DNA of 5,456 bases. Source: an uncultured Bacteroidota bacterium (GTDB lineage: Bacteria > Bacteroidota > Bacteroidia > 2-12-FULL-35-15). The notes beneath the pieces were generated by a model that worked only from the letters and a program-made list of their open reading frames with translations, did not search any database and was not told the DNA's origin. The stretch spans positions 1-5,456 of the forward strand of contig CAIRRW010000049.1 in assembly GCA_903881065.1 (NCBI GenBank), written 5' to 3'. Positions 1 through 4,682 of the stretch are shown here, in pieces. The position numbers and the translations under genes were made by a program. Each line of letters opens with the position of its first letter. The first letter of the stretch is position 1.

Positions 1-27
1 CAAAACAATAAATAATCTTTTGGTCAT
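1..27 (-). CDS. 5' end of a probable exported protein, cut by left edge
   Basis: Reading leftwards from an ATG at 27-25 gives MTKRLFIVL before the window ends. A basic start followed by hydrophobic residues is what a signal peptide or first membrane helix begins with, and it resembles the start of the neighbouring exported gene (MSRRLLLF). A perfect TAnnTTTG element at 51-58 on the same strand would place the transcript start about 17 bases before this ATG, so promoter, leader and start fit together. There is only a weak AAGAG-like ribosome site, as is common in Bacteroidota. Only nine codons are visible, so the product cannot be named. A second PorG-like paralogue is one guess from the similar start, but that is inference. 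A chance open frame in AT-rich DNA remains possible. Confidence 0.4.
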
Positions 28-50
28 TACAAACTCTTATTTTAATGAAA

Positions 51-58
51 CAAAAATA
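51..58 (-). promoter_or_regulatory. Putative Bacteroidota -7 element for the left-edge gene
   Basis: On the minus strand this reads TATTTTTG, a perfect match to TAnnTTTG. It lies 23 bases upstream of the ATG at 27. The 12-base string TTTCTATTTTTG containing it (51-62) recurs exactly at 1213-1224, in front of the PorG-like gene. No clear TTTG -33 element is seen at the expected distance, which lowers confidence. Confidence 0.4.
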
Positions 59-99
59 GAAAAAAATGTCACTCTATTTTAAATTAGCTTAAATTTATT

Positions 100-114
100 A
101 TTTAACTGTTAAAT
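100..114. repeat. Short perfect palindrome, 7-base arms
   Basis: ATTTAAC and GTTAAAT flank a single T at 107. It lies in the 189-base gap between the left-edge gene and the PorG-like gene, downstream of the latter and upstream of the former. It could be an operator half-site pair, or a weak hairpin (6 pairs, 3-base loop) at the end of the PorG-like transcript, but it is mostly A and T and may be chance. Apart from this and the promoter at 51-58, nothing else is supported in 28-216. Confidence 0.2.
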
Positions 115-216
115 GTTCAAAAAGGAATATTTTTCGTACCAAATTTAATGTCCGAATTATATAATTACTGGTCTGCAATTACTTTAAATGAAATTTTGAT
201 TCGAGAAAAGATAAAA

Positions 217-1182
217 CTAAAACTTAGACTTAATTCTCTTGTGGGTCTTCAACTTATATGTTACTGTAATATTAGTGAACATATATGCGTCTCTATGATT
301 TGAATGCCCTCTAACTTGTCCAGGTGCGGCTTGCCACCCACCTGAATTATCACCTCCATAAACAGGTGGCATTCTATGTAGTGAAGGGTCTGCCAAATAC
401 GCAGCCATAGTACCTTTATATTCCTTAATTGTAGAATTATCATAATATACACCGCTTACATCATCTATATAGTCTGTAAATGTATATCTCATTCCTATTT
501 CAAGACCAATTGCCCAATCTTTACCAATTCCTTCAGAGGCTCCAATTCCATAAGGAATACAAACACTAAATAGTGAATATTCCTTTGGTCCGCCAGGTAA
601 TCCTTCACCTTCAGTACTTAATGGACGAAGATTTACCCACCTACCTTCATATTTTGCTTGAGGATTGAAATGAAAAACACCTACACCTCCAAACAAATAT
701 GCTTGTATTTTATAGCTCTTTTTGCCTTTCGCGTTCTTTATCCTATATAAATGCCCTTGCTGTTCTTTGGTAAAATAGAATTCCCCTTGGCATGACAGTT
801 CGAATATACTTGATCGGAAACTTAAATTTCTATTTTGACGAAATGGTTCTTGAGTTGTAGCATCACTACCACTTAGTAAACAGTAATACAAACCACCTTT
901 GAGAGCGAAAAAACGATTAAATTTATATCGATAGCCAACCTCCGCGGATGGACGTGTCATACTGAATTCAAAGTCTTTAACAAAGTGAGTTCCTACTTGG
1001 TTAGCCCCACCTAACTCTCCCAAAAAATTACAAGCTCCAATTCCAGCTTCAATAAATCTAGCAGGCTTACTTTTTTTGTTTACAAAACTATTGTCACTCT
1101 TCTTCTTTACTTTATTACCATATTGGGCAAAAGTAAATATAGGGATCATAAAAAAAATAAAAAGGAGTAATCTTCTCGACAT
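217..1182 (-). CDS. PorG-like (DUF6089) outer-membrane barrel protein
   Basis: Predicted exported outer-membrane beta-barrel protein of 321 residues. Residues 1-19 form a signal peptide (basic MSRR, then a hydrophobic stretch) with likely cleavage at FTFA|Q, a common Bacteroidota pattern. No lipobox cysteine is present. A lysine-rich linker follows (about 24-40), then alternating aromatic/glycine-rich strands: NFLGELGG at 52-59, YLFGGVGVFHFNPQA at 162-176, PLSTEGEG at 187-194, and a C-terminal strand MFTNITVTYKL at 301-311. These resemble DUF6089 proteins, the family that includes PorG of the type IX secretion system. Family membership is by recognition of these motifs. A role in type IX secretion is only inferred, since no por/gld/spr gene is in view. 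The chosen ATG gives an intact signal peptide and lies 30 bases from a -7 element. The basic tail KTHKRIKSKF extends past the last predicted strand. A generic OmpA-like or opacity-type barrel is the alternative. Confidence 0.75.
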   Translation of the reverse strand: MSRRLLLFIFFMIPIFTFAQYGNKVKKKSDNSFVNKKSKPARFIEAGIGACNFLGELGGANQVGTHFVKDFEFSMTRPSAEVGYRYKFNRFFALKGGLYYCLLSGSDATTQEPFRQNRNLSFRSSIFELSCQGEFYFTKEQQGHLYRIKNAKGKKSYKIQAYLFGGVGVFHFNPQAKYEGRWVNLRPLSTEGEGLPGGPKEYSLFSVCIPYGIGASEGIGKDWAIGLEIGMRYTFTDYIDDVSGVYYDNSTIKEYKGTMAAYLADPSLHRMPPVYGGDNSGGWQAAPGQVRGHSNHRDAYMFTNITVTYKLKTHKRIKSKF

Positions 1183-1212
1183 CAGCGAATTTTATATTCT
1201 TTTATAAGTTTA

Positions 1213-1220
1213 CAAAAATA
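1213..1220 (-). promoter_or_regulatory. Putative -7 promoter element of the PorG-like gene
   Basis: The minus strand reads TATTTTTG, a perfect TAnnTTTG, 30 bases upstream of the ATG at 1182, implying a leader of about 24 bases. It sits inside a 12-base string (1213-1224) that is identical to the one at 51-62. The position expected for the -33 element is occupied by a palindrome (1226-1240) rather than a TTTG. It suggests that the PorG-like gene has its own promoter even though the CoA-transferase gene lies just upstream on the same strand. Confidence 0.5.
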
Positions 1221-1225
1221 GAAAT

Positions 1226-1240
1226 AAAAGTTGAACTTTT
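1226..1240. repeat. Palindrome upstream of the PorG-like gene
   Basis: AAAAGTT and AACTTTT flank a central G at 1233, making a perfect 7-base inverted repeat. It begins 5 bases upstream of the -7 element at 1213-1220 and so overlaps the promoter spacer. This placement suits an operator for a dimeric regulator. Read on the minus strand it is followed by a T-rich run, so it might instead be a weak terminator for the CoA-transferase gene ending at 1277. The sequence alone does not decide between the two. Confidence 0.35.
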
Positions 1241-1276
1241 CTAATTTCAGATTTTATTTTACTAATATTAAGTTAG

Positions 1277-2350
1277 TCAAGATAATTTGAATACAACTGA
1301 TTTTACTCTCTTAATTCCAATTTCTTCTCTTTTATTATTACTGATAATTTGTGTCGATAAGTCTGAATTTTGAAATACCTCCTTTACAGATTTAATAATT
1401 CCAACAGGTATATCTTTCGTTTTTAAATCTGACAATATTTTTTTAGAATTGAAATTAATTATTCTGCTTTGAATAATTTCAAAGAGCTCCAATCTATTTT
1501 TAACCCTTTCACTATTTCTCGAAAATTTATTATTCAATGCAATTTTTTTAATGTTTAATATTTCACAAAACGTTTGAAATTGTTTATCACTTCCTATTGC
1601 AAGAACAACTTGTTTTTTATCCTTTGTGGTAAATATCTCCCCATAAGGAGCAATATTAGGATGAAGTGAACCGATAGGCTGAGGATTAAAGTTTGCAGTT
1701 AAATAATTACTCGCTTGATTTGCCAAGGAAGCAATTGCTGAATCGAATAATGAAACAGTAACTTTTGACCCTTTACCTGTTTTCATCTTATTAATTAACG
1801 CTAATAAAATCCCTTCTTTCAATTGATGTGCTGCCATTAAATCAATAATTGCAACAGGCATTTTTATTGGTCCACTAGTAGGTGTTCCATTCATATACAT
1901 AAATCCAGTTTCAGCTTGCAATACCAAATCGTAGGCGGTTCTTTTGCTATTTTCTCCAAAGCCATTTATATGTCCATAAATAATCTTAGGATTTATTTTC
2001 TTCAATGTTTTATAATCCATCCCTAATTTCTTATCGTCGCCCAATTTATAATTAGTAATTACAACATCAGCATCCTTAAGTAAATCATACACTTTTTGCT
2101 TATCCTTTTTATTATTCAAATCAAGAAAAAGACTTTTTTTATTCCAATTAACCGAAGCAAAATACGCTGATGTTTTCGACTTTTTATCTTCAACAGGCAA
2201 TTTCCAACTCCTTGTAACATCGCCTCCTGTTAATTTATTTTCAATCTTAATAACATCGGCTCCCAATTCTGCAAAAAACATTCCTACTGCAGGACCCGCT
2301 AAAACATTGGCTAATTCAACAACTTTTAAATCCTTGAAAAATGTTTTCAT
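1277..2350 (-). CDS. Family III CoA-transferase (CaiB/BaiF type)
   Basis: Cytoplasmic enzyme that moves coenzyme A between carboxylic acids through an aspartyl-CoA thioester intermediate; the substrate pair cannot be told from sequence. The start is typical of the family: LKVVELANVLAGPAVGMF at 8-25, then AELGADVIKIE at 27-37, GD-x-TR at 43-47, and a Rossmann-like region with DADVVITNY at 93-101 and INGFG at 128-132. Asp170 in PVAIIDLMAA matches the catalytic aspartate (Asp169 of formyl-CoA transferase), preceded by YDLVLQAETG (140-149), the usual stretch before it. At 357 residues it is slightly short but full-length for the family. The protein is unusually rich in Lys, Asn and Ile, matching the very AT-rich DNA. 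No CoA-ligase, racemase or dehydrogenase partner lies beside it, so its pathway (carnitine-like, oxalate, methylacyl or aromatic acid) is open. Family call is firm; substrate unknown. Confidence 0.9.
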   Translation of the reverse strand: MKTFFKDLKVVELANVLAGPAVGMFFAELGADVIKIENKLTGGDVTRSWKLPVEDKKSKTSAYFASVNWNKKSLFLDLNNKKDKQKVYDLLKDADVVITNYKLGDDKKLGMDYKTLKKINPKIIYGHINGFGENSKRTAYDLVLQAETGFMYMNGTPTSGPIKMPVAIIDLMAAHQLKEGILLALINKMKTGKGSKVTVSLFDSAIASLANQASNYLTANFNPQPIGSLHPNIAPYGEIFTTKDKKQVVLAIGSDKQFQTFCEILNIKKIALNNKFSRNSERVKNRLELFEIIQSRIINFNSKKILSDLKTKDIPVGIIKSVKEVFQNSDLSTQIISNNKREEIGIKRVKSVVFKLS

Positions 2351-2366
2351 TTAAATTATTTTTTGT

Positions 2367-2374
2367 CAAAGTTA
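2367..2374 (-). promoter_or_regulatory. Possible -7 element for the CoA-transferase gene
   Basis: The minus strand reads TAACTTTG, a perfect TAnnTTTG, 16 bases upstream of the ATG at 2350. A TTTG on the same strand at 2387-2390 is only 12 bases upstream, shorter than the roughly 19-base spacing usual in Bacteroidota, and the leader would be only about 10 bases. It lies in the 78-base divergent region shared with the transporter gene. No convincing plus-strand promoter is seen there; TAAGTTTA at 2417-2424 is too close to the transporter's ATG to serve with a normal leader. Confidence 0.3.
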
Positions 2375-2428
2375 ATTTAATTCACTCAAACTCATTTCGC
2401 TTTAAAACTTTATTCCTAAGTTTACAAA

Positions 2429-3418
2429 ATGATTACACAAAACAATTTGTTCAAAATAAAAACAATGCGAATAATGCTATTCTTTAGCATTGTTTTAACT
2501 CTTATAAAATTTTCAGCTTATATAATTACACATTCCAATGCCATATTAACTGATGCTTTGGAAAACATTATCAATGTCGTTGCTGGAGCGTTTGCGCTAT
2601 TCAGTATATATTATGCATCGTTGCCAAAAGATGAAAATCATCCATACGGACACGGTAAAGTAGAATATCTTTCGGTTGGTGTAGAAGGCGGTCTGATAAT
2701 TATTGCCGGAGGTTCGATAATATTAAAAGCAGTGATGGGATTTTTTCACAAAGTAGAAATTGAATCAATTGATATTGGTCTTTACATTACAGCTTTTGGC
2801 GGAATTTGTAATTTATTGATGGGCCGTTATTTAATCAGACATGGAAAACTGAAAAACTCCAGTTTGATGATTGCAGATGGCAAGCATTTATTGGCTGACA
2901 CTATTTCAAGTGCAGGATTGATAGTTGGTTTGACAATTATTTATTTCACTAAATTATATTGGCTCGATAATGTAATTGCAATACTTTTAGGTTTATATAT
3001 TTTTTATGCCGGATATAAACTCCTAAAAGAGTCAGTGAACAGCCTGCTTGATGAAGCCGATTATGAAAAACTGGAACATCTGGTAACAATATTAAATGAA
3101 AACAGAGCAGAGAAATGGATTGATATGCATAATTTAAGAGTGCTTAAATATGGTGCACATCTTCATATTGATGCGCATATAACATTACCTTGGTATGATA
3201 ATCTGGAGTATTCTCATGGAGAAGTAACAGCAGTTGAAAACCTTATTAAAGATAAACTGGAAGGTGAAGTTGAATTTTTTATTCATGCCGACCCTTGCCT
3301 GCCAAGCTCTTGTCCAATATGTGTTGTGAAGAATTGTGCAGAACGTAAATCAGAGTTTGTAAAACGACTCGACTGGACTCTGGAAAACTTATTACCTGAT
3401 AAAAAGCACGAACTTTAG
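2429..3418 (+). CDS. Cation diffusion facilitator (CDF) metal efflux transporter
   Basis: Inner-membrane transporter that exports divalent metals (Zn, Fe, Mn, Co or Cd in this family) in exchange for protons. It is 329 residues long with about six membrane helices: TM1 from residue 13, TM2 around 38-62, TM3 around 80-104, TM4 around 115-136, TM5 around 146-172 and TM6 around 178-199, then a cytoplasmic domain from about 205. The loop PKDENHPYGHGKVEYLS (66-82) is the CDF hallmark between TM2 and TM3. In TM5, H153 and D157 match the transport site of E. coli YiiP at the same numbering. In TM2 the two YiiP aspartates (45 and 49) are replaced by E45 and N49. The C-terminal domain keeps HADP (286-289), the metal-binding end of the YiiP cytoplasmic domain, followed by four cysteines C290, C295, C298 and C303. 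No Shine-Dalgarno sequence precedes the ATG; Met13 is an alternative start but would leave almost nothing before TM1. Metal specificity is not predictable here. Confidence 0.92.
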   Translation: MITQNNLFKIKTMRIMLFFSIVLTLIKFSAYIITHSNAILTDALENIINVVAGAFALFSIYYASLPKDENHPYGHGKVEYLSVGVEGGLIIIAGGSIILKAVMGFFHKVEIESIDIGLYITAFGGICNLLMGRYLIRHGKLKNSSLMIADGKHLLADTISSAGLIVGLTIIYFTKLYWLDNVIAILLGLYIFYAGYKLLKESVNSLLDEADYEKLEHLVTILNENRAEKWIDMHNLRVLKYGAHLHIDAHITLPWYDNLEYSHGEVTAVENLIKDKLEGEVEFFIHADPCLPSSCPICVVKNCAERKSEFVKRLDWTLENLLPDKKHEL

Positions 3419-4401
3419 AACATTGATTCTACCGGTTTATTCATCAATATTGTTTCTATTTTCGCAATTACTTCTTCAGTTAATTTAGGCACCACTTCCA
3501 ATGCCTGCAAATTATCCTTTAACTGCTCCACTTTCGAAGCACCTGTAATTACAGTACTTACATTAGGATTTTTCATGCACCATGCCAATCCTAATCGAGG
3601 TAAATTGGTTCCTAAATCCTGAGCAAGTATTGTTAATTTCCTTGCTTTTTCTATGTTATGTTTACCTTCTTCACCTAACAATCTTTCCTTCAACCATTCC
3701 ATATTTGGTAAATTCAAACGGGTATTATCAGGCATTTCATTATTATACTTTCCGGTGAGTAAGCCCGAAGCAAGCGGCGACCAGATGGTTGTACCTAAAC
3801 CAATTTCAGAGTATAAACGTTTGAATTCCTTTTCAAATCTTTCGCGATGAAACATATTATACTGCGGCTGCTCCATTGTTGGCGGAGTTAAATTATGTTC
3901 ACGAGCAATGCCATATGCCTGCATTATTTCCTGTGCACTCCATTCACTCGTTCCCCAATAAAGTATTTTACCTTGCCTAATCAAGGTATCCATGGCACGT
4001 ACAGTCTCTTCTATCGGTGTATCTTTATCAGGTCGGTGACAAAAATATAAATCAAGATAATCAACCTGCAAACGCTTTAAAGCTGCATTACAGGCTTCTA
4101 TAACATGTTTGCGGCTCAAGCCGATTTGATTCGGTAATTTACCTCCCCAAAATACTTTGCTTGAAACAACATAACTGGTGCGGTCCCAATTCATCTTTTT
4201 CAAAATATTCCCCATCACTATTTCACTCTTGCCGCTGGAGTATGCTTCGGCATTGTCAAAAAAGTTAATGCCATTGTCGTATGCAGTCACCATACATTGT
4301 TCGGCTATGCTGTCGTCTATCTGATGTGCAAATGTTACCCATGAGCCGAATGACAATGCACTAACCTGCAAGCCTGATTTTCCTAATCTTCTGTATTCCA
4401 T
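3415..4401 (-). CDS. Aldo/keto reductase, Kv-beta-like (AKR6 type)
   Basis: Cytoplasmic NADPH-dependent oxidoreductase of 328 residues with a TIM-barrel fold, likely reducing aldehydes or ketones; the physiological substrate is unknown. It opens with MEYRRLGKSGLQVSALSFGSW, the usual AKR start. The catalytic tetrad is complete: D49 and Y54 in FFDNAEAYSSG, K82 in VVSSKVFWGG, and H122 in LYFCHRPD. The stretches RPDKDTPIEETVRAM (123-137), YWGTSEWS (148-155), WSPLASGLLTGKY (207-219) and the cofactor-binding VITGASKVEQLKDN (284-297) closely follow potassium-channel beta subunits and their bacterial relatives such as YghZ. Animal Kv-beta has Asn where this protein has His122, so it should be a normal active reductase. 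Its stop overlaps the transporter's stop (convergent TTAG at 3415-3418). The only promoter hint is TACTTTTA at 4417-4424 on the minus strand, one mismatch from TAnnTTTG. Confidence 0.93.
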   Translation of the reverse strand: MEYRRLGKSGLQVSALSFGSWVTFAHQIDDSIAEQCMVTAYDNGINFFDNAEAYSSGKSEIVMGNILKKMNWDRTSYVVSSKVFWGGKLPNQIGLSRKHVIEACNAALKRLQVDYLDLYFCHRPDKDTPIEETVRAMDTLIRQGKILYWGTSEWSAQEIMQAYGIAREHNLTPPTMEQPQYNMFHRERFEKEFKRLYSEIGLGTTIWSPLASGLLTGKYNNEMPDNTRLNLPNMEWLKERLLGEEGKHNIEKARKLTILAQDLGTNLPRLGLAWCMKNPNVSTVITGASKVEQLKDNLQALEVVPKLTEEVIAKIETILMNKPVESMF

Positions 4402-4456
4402 AAATTTTATTTTTGATAAAAGTACTTAAAACTCTTTAGTTAACAATAGGTATAAC

Positions 4457-4485
4457 AGTTTAAAAAGACAATTGTTTTTAAAACT
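4457..4485. repeat. Imperfect A/T-rich inverted repeat between reductase and tRNA genes
   Basis: AGTTTAAAAA (4457-4466) and TTTTTAAAACT (4475-4485) can pair with one bulged base around an 8-base spacer. Both neighbouring genes are transcribed away from it (reductase leftwards, tRNA rightwards), so it is not in a normal terminator position. A regulatory site or chance are both possible. The rest of 4402-4514 shows nothing else I can support. Confidence 0.25.
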
Positions 4486-4514
4486 ATTAAACGAAATTAT
4501 ACCAATAAAAGTTT

Positions 4515-4522
4515 TACTTTTG
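4515..4522 (+). promoter_or_regulatory. Putative -7 promoter element of tRNA-Leu
   Basis: TACTTTTG is a perfect TAnnTTTG on the tRNA strand, ending 12 bases before the first base of the mature tRNA. Transcription would begin about 6 bases upstream of the tRNA, a short leader that RNase P would remove. No clear TTTG -33 element is seen around 4490-4496. The distance and orientation make this the best supported promoter in the window. Confidence 0.55.
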
Positions 4523-4534
4523 CATACCTTAAAA

Positions 4535-4614
4535 GTCCGGGTGGCGAAATTGGCAGACGCACCATCTTGAGGGGGTGGCGAGCAATCGTGGGAGTTCGAA
4601 TCTCCTCCCGGACA
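4535..4614 (+). tRNA. tRNA-Leu (anticodon GAG)
   Basis: Complete cloverleaf folded by eye. The acceptor stem is GTCCGGG (4535-4541) with CCCGGAC (4607-4613), seven perfect pairs, then discriminator A at 4614. The D stem is GCG (4544-4546) with CGC (4558-4560), with TTGGCAGA in the loop. The anticodon stem is CCATC (4562-4566) with GGTGG (4574-4578), including one G-T pair; its loop TTGAGGG puts GAG at 4569-4571, reading leucine codons CUC and CUU. The long variable arm (4579-4589, CGA pairing TCG) is the class II feature expected for leucine. The T arm is GGGAG / CTCCT around TTCGAAT. CCA is not encoded (CAT follows the discriminator) and must be added enzymatically. An integrase gene follows directly, so this gene is the likely target of an integrated element and its 3' part may have been supplied by that element. 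Confidence 0.97.
4590..4614 (+). other. Putative attachment site (attL) in the tRNA 3' end
   Basis: Tyrosine recombinases commonly integrate at tRNA genes, using the anticodon or T-arm inverted repeats and rebuilding the tRNA 3' end. Here the T arm gives an inverted repeat, GGAG-TTCGAAT-CTCC, and the integrase starts 68 bases beyond the tRNA, reading away from it. The exact crossover and core length cannot be seen, because the second copy (attR) would lie to the right of the window; no second copy was noticed within it. The limits given cover the T arm to the discriminator base and are approximate. Confidence 0.4.
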
Positions 4615-4656
4615 CATACAAAACAAAACACCAATAAATACAGTATGTTCATAAAT

Positions 4657-4677
4657 AAGGAGTAAGAAAAGGAGTAA
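4657..4677 (+). repeat. Tandem 9-base repeat holding the integrase ribosome site
   Basis: AAGGAGTAA occurs at 4657-4665 and again at 4669-4677, a 12-base period. The second copy supplies AAGGAG (4669-4674), eight bases before the integrase ATG at 4683, which is a near-ideal Shine-Dalgarno sequence and fixes that start. The first copy ends a 6-codon frame (ATG at 4645, MFINKE, stop TAA at 4663-4665), so it might serve as a short leader peptide or be coincidence. Strong Shine-Dalgarno sites are not seen before the other genes in this window. Confidence 0.5.
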
Positions 4678-4682
4678 ACAAT

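Noticed and set aside
261..452. A 63-residue minus-strand open frame inside the PorG-like gene
   Set aside because: It is a different frame of the same strand under a well-supported coding sequence and contains no recognisable motif.
2417..2424. TAAGTTTA as a plus-strand -7 element for the transporter
   Set aside because: It has a mismatch at the conserved final G and ends only four bases before the ATG, leaving no normal leader.
3653..3850. A 65-residue plus-strand open frame inside the reductase gene
   Set aside because: It lies wholly antisense to the conserved aldo/keto reductase sequence and shows no family features or ribosome site.
4402..4534. A rho-independent terminator in the reductase-tRNA gap
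   Set aside because: The only inverted repeat (4457-4485) is nearly all A and T, and both flanking genes are transcribed away from it.
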